Source of the DNA: Paludibacteraceae bacterium
GTDB taxonomy: Bacteria > Bacteroidota > Bacteroidia > Bacteroidales > Paludibacteraceae
Direction: 5' to 3'
Assembly (NCBI GenBank): GCA_024401455.1
Contig: JAKSLA010000033.1
Span: 1 to 34,148, forward strand
Length of the DNA stretch: 34,148 nucleotides
The position numbers and the translations under genes are program-made. Positions within the stretch are counted from its first letter, which is position 1. Each line of letters opens with the position of its first letter. Below are positions 8,736 through 17,065 of this stretch, one piece after another. Below the pieces are notes generated by a model. That model was not told where the DNA came from and did no database searches. It was given only the letters and a program-made list of their open reading frames with translations.

Positions 8736-10210
8736 TTTACTCCTAAAAATATATTGTTAGCATATACTGAATAGTCCTTTCTTTCCACCAATTCGGATGT
8801 CGAAACATAATAAAGCGACGTTTCGCTCTTGACAAAACGATATAGCAAATTCAACGACATCTGGTTAGTGAGCGGAAATATCAAGTTGGAGAACAACTTA
8901 TAGGATGTCTGCGGTTGCAGGGCATAGACCACATTCAGCCTCCGGTCTGAATAACCATTCATATTGCCCCAGAGTCCGCCCAACTCCACCCAAAGCCAAT
9001 TTCTCGCCTTGAAGCCTACCAATCCTTCCAGCAAAACGTCATTGTCCACCAATTCTCGCATCAGATAGGATGCCCGCAAGACCGAATACAAGTCCAAATT
9101 CCCTTTCGGATAATAGAGCCATTGAGCGCTCACTTTCCAAAAGTCCTGCAGCGCGCCATGAAGATAGGTCAGCGCCGCCGAATATTCGGAACGGTAGAAT
9201 TGATTGGCCACCTCCAACTCGAAGGCATAGTTAAACGCATCGTCTTCTACACAATCGAACTTATAGGCATACGTGTCATTCCAATTCCACTCCTGACCTG
9301 GCATTCCCCACCACCACATCATCGGCATATAATAGCCGCCGAAACCTCCAAAGCCTCCAAAGCCATTGAAATTAGGGAAAGGCTGATAAGAATTAGGGAA
9401 TCCACCTCCAAAGCCACCTTGACGAAGAGTGCCCGCCCCATCGTACGGTGGGAAAGGGTTCCCCTGCCACGGGTCAAAAGGCACAAAACCGCCGTTGTCT
9501 CCATTGCCTCCCGCTTTCGCCGTGTCGTAGGAAACCACATAATACCGGTTCTTCACATACGAAAGGTAGGCCGACGGCGTCACTACCCACCCCTTGCCCA
9601 AATGAATGGGGGCATCAATTGTATAACTGAATTGACGGGTGGAAACATCTCCTTTGAAGATGCTGACCGCCATCGAATCCACGTATTGGTCGGCTGCCGA
9701 ATAGGTGTAAGAAACGCTATGCGAAACTTCCGTCATACTGCCTAAGTCATGGCTTACCTTGGCCGTATAGCATTGTCCCGTACCCGAAACGGCTTTCTCC
9801 TGATAGTACAATTCGCTCGGAAGCGAATAATCGCCTTCCACCATATTGAGCAAGCCACCTTCCAAATAGGCCGAACTGACCGTCTTGGGCTTCTCCAACC
9901 GATAGGCTGAACGAGTAGCAGGCGACAAAGCATAATAGAATTGGCGCGCCTCAAAGCCACGGTTCATATAGAGATAGGAGAAGTAGAGCAACTCCTGCGT
10001 CTCAACATCCCATCGGTCCAATTGGTAGGCTCGTTCCAAATAAGTGATGGCACTTGCGTAGTCTCTTTTGCTGAACATCAATCGTCCATTCTCCTTGTTG
10101 AACTCCAATCTCGACTTTTTCACGAAATTCGAGGGCTCGAACTCCTCCGCCTTAACAGAGAAGAGTGAAGAACAAGAAATCAATATGAACAATAAGACAT
10201 ACTTCATCAA
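8723..10210 (-). CDS. Outer-membrane beta-barrel protein with N-terminal TPR and Gly/aromatic-rich loop
   Basis: Protein of 495 residues. A signal peptide (about 1-21) is followed by a short TPR-like region (about 35-95: LMFSKRDYASAITYLERAYQLD). From about 110 to the end the sequence alternates polar and hydrophobic residues and ends in VKWSF, as expected for a Bam-inserted barrel with a C-terminal aromatic. Residues about 233-310 form an unusual loop rich in Gly, Phe, Pro, Trp and Met ([20 protein letters not shown]). The TPR-plus-barrel plan resembles YaiO-type proteins; that is a guess. It sits 36 bp after the UT-M23 gene and overlaps the TPR gene, so all three form one operon. Confidence 0.8.
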   Translation of the reverse strand: MMKYVLLFILISCSSLFSVKAEEFEPSNFVKKSRLEFNKENGRLMFSKRDYASAITYLERAYQLDRWDVETQELLYFSYLYMNRGFEARQFYYALSPATRSAYRLEKPKTVSSAYLEGGLLNMVEGDYSLPSELYYQEKAVSGTGQCYTAKVSHDLGSMTEVSHSVSYTYSAADQYVDSMAVSIFKGDVSTRQFSYTIDAPIHLGKGWVVTPSAYLSYVKNRYYVVSYDTAKAGGNGDNGGFVPFDPWQGNPFPPYDGAGTLRQGGFGGGFPNSYQPFPNFNGFGGFGGFGGYYMPMMWWWGMPGQEWNWNDTYAYKFDCVEDDAFNYAFELEVANQFYRSEYSAALTYLHGALQDFWKVSAQWLYYPKGNLDLYSVLRASYLMRELVDNDVLLEGLVGFKARNWLWVELGGLWGNMNGYSDRRLNVVYALQPQTSYKLFSNLIFPLTNQMSLNLLYRFVKSETSLYYVSTSELVERKDYSVYANNIFLGVKWSF

Positions 10211-10246
10211 TATACTATCTACTTAATCTACAAAGTAACATTTTTT

Positions 10247-12376
10247 TCAGTTCAGAAACAAAATTTTCACAATATTGTTTGGTCCCATAATGTCCACCTC
10301 ACTTATTTCATGCTGCTTGCAACAAGTGCGATAAAGAACTCTCGCCGTTTTAGCATTGACAATGAGATCTACCGTGCTTAGTTGCGCTATTGCCGTTTTC
10401 ACAAAGGCGTATTGCATATCAGCATAGACCCAAAATGGAGCAACTACATCTTGGAGAAATTTCATGAGGCCTCCCCGCCAATCCTCCAACGACATGACAT
10501 CCGTCACTTTACCTACTTCTACAAACGGCACATGGTAATTGGAACAATAGAAATGATAAAGAGCGCATTTTTCGCTGCCTTCATAACGAAGGAACCTGAA
10601 TTGTAGGCCGTCACACGAGAACCATGCCTTTACATTCTTTTTCTTCAGGTAAAAATAGGTGCCACCCCACGCATCTTCTTCTACGGTCCAACGCTCCTCG
10701 CCCCACAGTTCCGAACTCACCTTGACCGTCTGTCCCTTCGAAAAAGAATAGGCCTTTGCCATAGATTCATCGATTGGCAGGTTGGAAATGGACTCTCCAT
10801 TTTGGGGTTGAGCATCCGTAACTATATTTCCGTCAGCGACATACAATCCCATACGATAATCAAGTGTGGGTGCTCCCATCTGTGGATACGCCTGAAACTG
10901 GAAATGAAGGTGAGGAAACGGAGAATACCCCGAATTACCACAAAGCGCCAATATATCACCCTTGGACACTTTCATCCCCACGTTCCTCATAATCGTCCCT
11001 TTTTGCAGATGGCAAACGGCGGAATAGAGTTGTTCTCCATGTTTCAACACAATATAATTTCCCCAATTATTCACAGTATCCACTGCCCCAACGCCATTAT
11101 CGTCCAACCCATCATAAACGGCAGCCACAACACCTGCTGCTGGAGCAACCACCGGTTTGCGGAAACAATAATAATCGGTCAACTTGTCGCCCAGACCTTT
11201 GTATTGCCGTTTTTTCTCATCGGTCACCACAAAATCCCAAGCATAACGCCACGAACCTTTATGCGTATATTCGCCATTGATCCCCTGAGAGACCGTCCAT
11301 TCGCCCATAAACGGCCAAATGGCATCCAATCCATAATTCTTTCTGCCCGAAGTTCGATTATAATTGTAATAGTAAAATGTGCTTTCCGGCGTATCCCCCC
11401 GATAATAGGCCAACTGCAACGATTCGGAAGGCTTTTTTCTACCCAAAACATAAAGATAAACCACCGTAACTATACAAAACGGAAAGGTGAACGGAGAAAA
11501 ATCGATATAGGAAGAAATCACCCCAAAAAGCAACAGCACGACCAAGTGTAACGGAGCCAGCAACAACGCCCAAAGATAAGACTTTAAGGACGGTACGACA
11601 AAATAACACCCGACAGCAATCGAGGTGAGAATAAAATTGAAGCCATAAGAATAAAACGGGATTCCCCAGTTCTCGTCAACTACCGCCACCGCTCCTATCA
11701 AGAAATAGAGAATTGTATGCACAGCAAACGAAAGTGTAAAAGCCATTCGGGAGAAACAGAGCAAAGCAACTGCCATTATCACACCACAAAACACATTGGT
11801 CTGAAAGAAAATTGACGAGAAACTTTGGAAATAGGCATAAATAAATTCGGGTAGTATCGAATACAATAACCAATTCTGCATAAATGCAAACGGCTGGACG
11901 GCAACGACATCGGCCAACAAATCGCCCTCTCCAAACGAAACGAACTCCATCATCTGCCGTAATGGATCTGCCAATAGAATGGCTGTCTCAATGGCGAATA
12001 AAAAAGGGAAGGCTAAAAAAGGGAGCCTCAACCGTTCGCCAACAGACTCAAACGCAAAAGTCAAAAACAACGTGAGTAGGGCGAGCAGAAACAAGGCTAA
12101 AAAGTTGCACGGAAAAAAAAGAGGCAATGCCAAACCGGTAAAAACGGCATTGAATCCATAAATGCCTGTGGAAACTTTTGCTAAATCCTTTCCCAAAAGC
12201 AAAGCAAAGCCATTGGCAAACAAACAACTCAAAAGGCCACACAAACCTCCCAACGGATAGATAAAAGAGAGCAACAAAAGAACGCACCCATACCACAGGC
12301 TTTGTGAAAAAAAGATAGAAGAGTAGCTCAATACTACTCCTCTACCAAACTCTTTTATGCGAGACCATCTCTTCAT
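10247..12376 (-). CDS. Urea-transporter-family membrane domain fused to an M23 (LytM-like) peptidase domain
   Basis: Protein of 709 residues from the ATG at 12376; a TTG at 12439 could add 21, but the domain begins after the ATG. About the first 310 residues are strongly hydrophobic with urea-transporter signatures (YGFNAVFTGLALPLFF in one half, YGFNFILTSIAVGCYF in the second), fitting the internally duplicated UT fold. After a linker comes an M23 domain: RYAWDF (about 377-382), GNYIVLKHG, YSAVCHLQKG (His456) and the zinc motif HLHF (His489, His491). The first M23 zinc ligand, normally a His four residues before the Asp, is Arg here, so activity is uncertain. About 200 further residues follow with no clear domain. 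UT-M23 fusions exist in Bacteroidetes, from memory. It leads the operon with the barrel and TPR genes. Confidence 0.85.
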   Translation of the reverse strand: MKRWSRIKEFGRGVVLSYSSIFFSQSLWYGCVLLLLSFIYPLGGLCGLLSCLFANGFALLLGKDLAKVSTGIYGFNAVFTGLALPLFFPCNFLALFLLALLTLFLTFAFESVGERLRLPFLAFPFLFAIETAILLADPLRQMMEFVSFGEGDLLADVVAVQPFAFMQNWLLYSILPEFIYAYFQSFSSIFFQTNVFCGVIMAVALLCFSRMAFTLSFAVHTILYFLIGAVAVVDENWGIPFYSYGFNFILTSIAVGCYFVVPSLKSYLWALLLAPLHLVVLLLFGVISSYIDFSPFTFPFCIVTVVYLYVLGRKKPSESLQLAYYRGDTPESTFYYYNYNRTSGRKNYGLDAIWPFMGEWTVSQGINGEYTHKGSWRYAWDFVVTDEKKRQYKGLGDKLTDYYCFRKPVVAPAAGVVAAVYDGLDDNGVGAVDTVNNWGNYIVLKHGEQLYSAVCHLQKGTIMRNVGMKVSKGDILALCGNSGYSPFPHLHFQFQAYPQMGAPTLDYRMGLYVADGNIVTDAQPQNGESISNLPIDESMAKAYSFSKGQTVKVSSELWGEERWTVEEDAWGGTYFYLKKKNVKAWFSCDGLQFRFLRYEGSEKCALYHFYCSNYHVPFVEVGKVTDVMSLEDWRGGLMKFLQDVVAPFWVYADMQYAFVKTAIAQLSTVDLIVNAKTARVLYRTCCKQHEISEVDIMGPNNIVKILFLN

Positions 12377-12466
12377 AAGCCGAATAATTAAGGGGACTTC
12401 TAAAAATTGCTTCACCTCGATTTCTGAAGAACCTATCAAGATGGCGACAAAAATCCAAGAACACGC

Positions 12467-12526
12467 AAAAAAAAATTTTCAAGGAACCCCTATTTGAAAA
12501 ACCGGGGATTTAAAGGACGGTTCCTT
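12467..12526 (-). terminator. Terminator after the WG-repeat gene
   Basis: A stem AAGGAACC / GGTTCCTT (12526-12519 with 12488-12481), with CCCC/GGGG pairing inside, is followed on the minus strand by a run of nine T (12475-12467). It lies about 30 bases after the stop at 12554 and ahead of the UT-M23 gene, so it separates the two units. Confidence 0.75.
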
Positions 12527-12553
12527 AAAATGGCCTACCAACGCATAGTCTGC

Positions 12554-14011
12554 TTATTTCTTATAGGCTGCGTCAGGAAGGCCTTCTCCCTTATTATTGA
12601 TATAATATTGACGGCCGCCATAATAGGCAACAGCCATGCCATTTTTCTCTGGCGTACCACATTTATCACAAACGAACGGAATCAAGACCTTCATATCCTT
12701 CACTTTACAAAGGCCGAACTTTCCTTCGTCATTCATCAGCCACATCACGCCATTCTCTGTCAATGGAGTTCCGAAATGTGCAGTCGTTGAATCAACGTAT
12801 GGATCGTATATGAATGGGCCCCCTTTCAATCGCTTTCCTGAAATCGAATAAAATGAAAAGCCCGAAACAACAGAATCTCCAAACTGAACATCATCGAAAA
12901 CCTTCACATTTCCACTTGGATGGAAACGAACCGATTTGTATTTGAGCGGCACGATCTCCTTTCCTTTAAGATTAACCGCGCCATATTTTCCAGCATCGCC
13001 GACAATATGAGCCAACTCCTGATCGTCTTGGTCCAAGAAATCGAACTCGTCATACGGACCTGCCAACTTCTTGGCTTCCGTTGTCCTGAACACCCATTTG
13101 TCCTTCTTGTACTGCCAGCATAGATTATCAACCGTCTTCAAAATGAGAACCGACTTACCTCCCCTATTTACAATCTTCAACGGGATGTTTCTCTCCTCGC
13201 CACCTTTGCTAACGACAATATACTTGTTCTTCCAATAGCAGAACTCCTCCTCCGGATACTTCATAACCGATTTGCCGTCGGACGTGTAGATATAATCCAA
13301 GGAATCCTTCTTATTCATACCCACATAAAAGCTAACCGCATTGTTCCAGAATTTATAAGAACGGACATTCTCCCTAAAAGGTACAATCTCCTTCAACTCC
13401 TTACAGTCGAACACAGAAGTAGCAGAGCCGATCGTCACCAACAAATAGTGGTCTGAAATGAATTTAGGTGCCTCACTATAAACATACTCCGAAATCCAAT
13501 TAGTTTTAGGATAAGACAATGCCCACATACCCGTCTCATTACGAAGGGCAAACATATATTCACCATCGGATAAAGTATATACGACATAATCAGATTCATG
13601 ATACTTGACCGGAAGGACCATCAATGAAGAGGGGCCGTAGAAGCCGTGCTTGCCTTCATGGTCAATCAGTCTGGCAAGATTACCACATAAGGTAATGGAA
13701 GAATATTGGGTCGAATCGCCCAAAAATTCAGCGGCAGAATTCAACAAAATGGATTTGCCGTCTTTCAAAAGATTAAAATACTCTGATGACGAAATGATTG
13801 TGTCATACTCTGCAGGATAAACCAACTGACCGGTTTGATCTATCAAGCCGTAATGTCCGACCGAATTCTTCACGACTGCGTAATCACCTTCGAAAGGCAT
13901 GAGTTCGTAGCCACTAACATTCATATTCAGATCTTTTAACTGCTTCTTTGATAGTGCCTGCGAATTTCCCCAACACATCATCAATAAGATAATCGCAACT
14001 ATGTTCTTCAT
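12554..14011 (-). CDS. Secreted WG-repeat protein
   Basis: Protein of 485 residues with a signal peptide (MKNIVAIILLMMCWGNSQA). Several degenerate WG-type repeats can be seen, each with a glycine turn and an I/V-P strand: VGHYGLIDQTGQLVYPAEYD at about 51-70, GKHGFYGPSSLMVLPVKYH, GKYGAVNLKGKEIVPLKYK, and GKFGLCKVKDMKVLIPFVCD near the end. WG repeats form beta-rich proteins of mostly unknown role, often on the surface or in the periplasm. It is transcribed alone: a hairpin terminator follows and the pqqD-like cassette ends 390 bases upstream. The repeat family is recognised; the function is not. Confidence 0.8.
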   Translation of the reverse strand: MKNIVAIILLMMCWGNSQALSKKQLKDLNMNVSGYELMPFEGDYAVVKNSVGHYGLIDQTGQLVYPAEYDTIISSSEYFNLLKDGKSILLNSAAEFLGDSTQYSSITLCGNLARLIDHEGKHGFYGPSSLMVLPVKYHESDYVVYTLSDGEYMFALRNETGMWALSYPKTNWISEYVYSEAPKFISDHYLLVTIGSATSVFDCKELKEIVPFRENVRSYKFWNNAVSFYVGMNKKDSLDYIYTSDGKSVMKYPEEEFCYWKNKYIVVSKGGEERNIPLKIVNRGGKSVLILKTVDNLCWQYKKDKWVFRTTEAKKLAGPYDEFDFLDQDDQELAHIVGDAGKYGAVNLKGKEIVPLKYKSVRFHPSGNVKVFDDVQFGDSVVSGFSFYSISGKRLKGGPFIYDPYVDSTTAHFGTPLTENGVMWLMNDEGKFGLCKVKDMKVLIPFVCDKCGTPEKNGMAVAYYGGRQYYINNKGEGLPDAAYKK

Positions 14012-14312
14012 CTTTCTACTACATTAGTTCGTTCATAGAACGGATAAACAATACTTTACCTCTTAAACAGACTGTATGGCAACAGTTTGTCTATATATAA
14101 GTCCAATGCAGGCTATTTAAAATCCCCACCGACTTGTAGTTTTCATGGCAAAAGCCGAAAATACATTGCAAAAATATGTTTTTTTTTGAATTTTGAAATC
14201 AAATATAACACAGATAGTACAAGTTGTTGAAAACTTATATTTTTATCGTCATTTATAAAAAACGGGGAGAAATTACTGTATTCGCGGAGAGGGATGGGAG
14301 ACACATGGCATT
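14012..14312. other. Intergenic stretch with no gene
   Basis: About 300 AT-rich bases between the WG-repeat gene and the repeat array. I see no convincing coding frame. It probably holds the WG gene's promoter: CAAATATA at 14200-14207 is TATATTTG on the minus strand, but with no matching -33 box. Confidence 0.5.
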
Positions 14313-14405
14313 GGGCGGGCGCATGGCATTGGGCGGGCACAAGGCACGGGGCGGGCACAAGGCACTGCCCCTACAAAATGGGCGGGCACAAGGCACCGCC
14401 CCTAC
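14313..14405. repeat. Tandem array of the GC-rich hairpin repeat, copy 2
   Basis: Four 18-base units starting GGGCGGGC (14313-14330, 14331-14348, 14349-14366, 14380-14397). The last two are each followed by GCCCCTAC, giving hairpins such as GGGCGG / CCGCCC (14380-14385 with 14396-14401). A partial unit precedes the first (ACACATGGCATT). The right end contains the stop codon of the decarboxylase gene. GC content is far above its surroundings. Confidence 0.8.
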
Positions 14406-15730
14406 CCTTCTTTTTCACAAACATCAGACAATGATTCAGACTGCCTAACACGAACAACGCTGCCATCCGACTTCACCATCACTACATTGGGACGCAACGT
14501 GATGAACTGCATCCATTGGGTGACATTATAGGCACCTACATTATGGATGACAAGATGGTCGCCCCGGTTCAAAAGCGGAAGGCAAACATATTCTCGAATC
14601 ATATCGATATTCATACAAAGCGGACCGAACAACGAGACATCTTCAAAATATTTGGAGTACGGCTGTGCCGGTGAAATCTTGTGGTCGTACCAAAAAGAGG
14701 TGAAAAGCATATTGACGCCAGCATCGATTACAACATATCGACGCCCCGTTGCCGAACGCTTGTTTGAAAGAACCGTGGAAAGCAAATACCCAGCATCGTC
14801 AATCAATGCCCTACCCGTTTCCAAAACAAGCATAGGAAGTTCTGACGTCTTGAAAGGCACCTTGTATATTGCCTCCGTGATTGCTTCCGCATAATCGTCA
14901 AACGAAGGACAGACATCCGGCCCCACCAAATAGGAAGCCTTCAGCGTATTGTGTGAGGCAAACCCTCCACCTAAATCAATATATTCCAACCGTACGCCCA
15001 ACTTTTGCCAGACATCGTAGGCCAAACGCGCCATCTTTTCGGACGCTTTAGCGTAAGCCTTCGTGGAGAGGATGAATGTGCCGATATGACAATGCAATCC
15101 CTTCAAATCAAGTTTCTCCATCTGAGCCACTTTCGCTATGGCACTCCAAGCCTGACCATCCTCCAAGTTGAAACCGAAACGGTCCCACTTTTGAGCCAAA
15201 CCTGCATCCAGATTGACACGAATCGCCACTTTAGGACGTTCAGCCTCCTCGTCGGCCACTTCCTCCAAGAGATACAACTCGTCCAAACTATCTAAATGGA
15301 TAAATGCCCCTTTCTGAACCGCTTTGCGCAAATCCTCCTTGGTCTTGGCCGGACCATTGAAAAGGATATGGGAGCCTTGAACGCCATTCTTCACCGCCTT
15401 GTCAAACTCAAAGCCCGAAACGACCTCTGCCCATGACCCCTCTTCGTGAAAGATCTTGCAGATGCTACTCAAATAGTTGGTCTTGTAGGACCAAGCGAAC
15501 TGCACCTTGGGATAGCGCGTTGCAAAAGCACGTTTCGCTGCCTGAATGTTGGATCGAACCGTCTGCTCGGAAAAGGCGAATAAAGGCGAGCCATATTCAC
15601 GCACCAAACGATCAACAGAGAGTCCGTCTATCTCCGTCACGGGAGAAAGGTAGGTGTCAGTCCCCACCTTGCCCGGCATCATTGCATTTATCGGCTTTAT
15701 CAAAGGCCTTTCATATCTTCGTTTTTCCAT
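14402..15730 (-). CDS. PLP-dependent decarboxylase, diaminopimelate/carboxynorspermidine decarboxylase-like (fold type III)
   Basis: Protein of 442 residues. Alanine-racemase-fold barrel: the PLP lysine is Lys83 in FAWSYKTN; LHCHIGT at 212-218 matches the HxHxGS phosphate/ring motif; IDLGGGFA at 251-258; LETGR at 303-307 stands where diaminopimelate decarboxylase has EPGR; GPLC with Cys372 and Asp376 is the cross-subunit active-site loop; GAY at 399-401. It should decarboxylate a basic or dicarboxylic amino acid. The ETGR change and the cassette context argue against a plain lysA. It starts 12 bp after the ATP-grasp gene. Its stop (TAG) falls inside the GC-rich repeat array, so the extreme C-terminus may not be ancestral. 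The enzyme class is strong; the substrate is unknown. Confidence 0.88.
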   Translation of the reverse strand: MEKRRYERPLIKPINAMMPGKVGTDTYLSPVTEIDGLSVDRLVREYGSPLFAFSEQTVRSNIQAAKRAFATRYPKVQFAWSYKTNYLSSICKIFHEEGSWAEVVSGFEFDKAVKNGVQGSHILFNGPAKTKEDLRKAVQKGAFIHLDSLDELYLLEEVADEEAERPKVAIRVNLDAGLAQKWDRFGFNLEDGQAWSAIAKVAQMEKLDLKGLHCHIGTFILSTKAYAKASEKMARLAYDVWQKLGVRLEYIDLGGGFASHNTLKASYLVGPDVCPSFDDYAEAITEAIYKVPFKTSELPMLVLETGRALIDDAGYLLSTVLSNKRSATGRRYVVIDAGVNMLFTSFWYDHKISPAQPYSKYFEDVSLFGPLCMNIDMIREYVCLPLLNRGDHLVIHNVGAYNVTQWMQFITLRPNVVMVKSDGSVVRVRQSESLSDVCEKEG

Positions 15731-15742
15731 ACACCTTTATAT

Positions 15743-16786
15743 TCAATGGTTATGCTTCACTCCCGTTACGGAGAACTCGGCAAATTCGGATTGGTCAACT
15801 ATCATATCCCACGAATAGCGAACAAACATCTTTCCCACCGCGTATTTTTGTTGAGGCTCAACCTCTTGGCCCAAAGCAAGATGCACCAACATTTCGGGGA
15901 TATTCACACCTGCCGCAGTGGATAAGTACACCCAAGCCGGGATGCGGGGATTCACCTCCAATACATATAAGTCACCGTTTTTCGCTTTTATCAACTCCAG
16001 TTCAAACGCACCACACCAACGAGTGGCAAATTGCTCCGCCAAACGGATGATTCGTTCATCACAGATTGAGACACCTGCCCAAGCCTTTCCCTTGTCTGTA
16101 ATATACTGCTTCCTCATTGGAACAGCAGCCAGAAGCCGTCCATGCCCATCACTACATCCTATCACATTGAACTCCACCCCATCAATGTACTCCTGCACGA
16201 TGGCCGGTGCCCCCCAACAAGATATGATGTGCGAGAAAACAGACAAAAAATGTTCCTTGTCCGAAACGACATACGCCTCATAGAATTTTCCTTTCAAGAC
16301 CACGGGATAGTTCCATTCCTCCTTGAAAAAGGCTTCCGGCGAAGTACAATTGAACGACTTTGGGGACCGAATGCCACAACTATTGCAAAAAGCCTCCAAA
16401 TTATATTTTTGCCTTGACTCAAATTGCTCAAACGTAGGCAAAAAAAGATGCATTCCTATCCGAAGAAGATCGGCACGCAACTTTATATATGAGAAAAGTT
16501 CTGCATCGAAATTGGGTATCACCACATCAATCTTCTCCACTTCCTGAATCTCCTTCAAACGTACCCACAAGGCATCCGCACCCGCACTTGGATATGGGAC
16601 CTGATAACAGACATCCACCAAATCTTTCATATACGCGCCGGGCTCCAGCATCTCATAACAAAAGCCAACAATGCGACAGTCAAAAGAGGTGGCCTCCTTC
16701 AAACTACGAATGACAGGGACACCCGGACCAGGATTGTCCACCGCATTCAAACCCGTAACTGCTATGGTATAAAACGGTTTAGTCAT
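15743..16786 (-). CDS. ATP-grasp carboxylate-amine ligase (CarB/PylC-like)
   Basis: Protein of 347 residues. An N-terminal Rossmann-like part (IAVTGLNAVDNPGPGVPVIRSL) leads to the ATP-grasp fold: VVIPNFDAELF at about 88-98, Lys165 in YPVVLKGKF (ATP phosphate contact), IVQEYIDGVEFNV at about 196-208 (adenine-binding hinge), and the metal site with Glu264 in FELELIKAKNG and Glu277/Asn279/Arg281 in LEVNPRIPAW. This is the layout of carbamoyl-phosphate-synthase-like and PylC-like amino-acid ligases, which join an acyl-phosphate to an amine. Its start overlaps the PqqD-like gene by 8 bp, and the decarboxylase follows 12 bp after it. Substrates cannot be told from sequence. Confidence 0.88.
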   Translation of the reverse strand: MTKPFYTIAVTGLNAVDNPGPGVPVIRSLKEATSFDCRIVGFCYEMLEPGAYMKDLVDVCYQVPYPSAGADALWVRLKEIQEVEKIDVVIPNFDAELFSYIKLRADLLRIGMHLFLPTFEQFESRQKYNLEAFCNSCGIRSPKSFNCTSPEAFFKEEWNYPVVLKGKFYEAYVVSDKEHFLSVFSHIISCWGAPAIVQEYIDGVEFNVIGCSDGHGRLLAAVPMRKQYITDKGKAWAGVSICDERIIRLAEQFATRWCGAFELELIKAKNGDLYVLEVNPRIPAWVYLSTAAGVNIPEMLVHLALGQEVEPQQKYAVGKMFVRYSWDMIVDQSEFAEFSVTGVKHNH

Positions 16787-17024
16787 TCATCAAAATATCG
16801 TATTGTTGCAACAGATGTAGGAAATCAGCAAAATCACAAAGGAAGATGGACTTAGGCACATCATACCGGGAAGTAATCTCTTCTGTGATTTCATCGCGGT
16901 CTTTGCCCTCTTGAAGCATTTTCATCACCTCTATGGCAGTCGGATTCAAGGAAAAACTCTCTCCCGTCTGTGGATTAAAGACATACCCAGACTGACTTAT
17001 CGCTATATTACCATTTATCTTCAT
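16779..17024 (-). CDS. PqqD-like small protein (possible peptide-binding RRE-type domain)
   Basis: Protein of 81 residues, about the size of a single PqqD domain. The pattern fits the family: GYVFNPQTGESFSLNPTAIEV (strand, turn, then the L-N-x-x-A helix start), EGKDRDEITEEI, then a C-terminal helix ending FADFLHLLQQYDIL. PqqD-like domains (RiPP recognition elements) are winged-helix folds that bind a precursor peptide and present it to a modifying enzyme; PqqD-like proteins also occur where no peptide is known. An AAGGAG stretch sits only one base ahead of the ATG, unusually close for a ribosome-binding site. It is the first gene of the cassette and overlaps the ATP-grasp gene. No precursor peptide gene is visible nearby. 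Confidence 0.75.
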   Translation of the reverse strand: MKINGNIAISQSGYVFNPQTGESFSLNPTAIEVMKMLQEGKDRDEITEEITSRYDVPKSIFLCDFADFLHLLQQYDILMND

Positions 17025-17057
17025 ACTCCTTATGTATTCTCCGAATATCTGTCAATA

Positions 17058-17065
17058 CAAAGTTA
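17058..17065 (-). promoter_or_regulatory. Probable -7 box for the pqqD-like cassette
   Basis: TAACTTTG on the minus strand fits TAnnTTTG and lies 33 bases ahead of the PqqD-like start, a typical distance. No clear -33 TTTG is seen at 19-21 bases. Confidence 0.45.

Noticed and set aside
12376-12439. Upstream TTG start for the UT-M23 gene
   Set aside because: The extra 21 residues precede the membrane domain, and the in-frame ATG at 12376 is a better start.
14313-14405. CRISPR array
   Set aside because: The units are 18 bases with no unique spacers of constant length and no cas genes; it is a tandem hairpin repeat.
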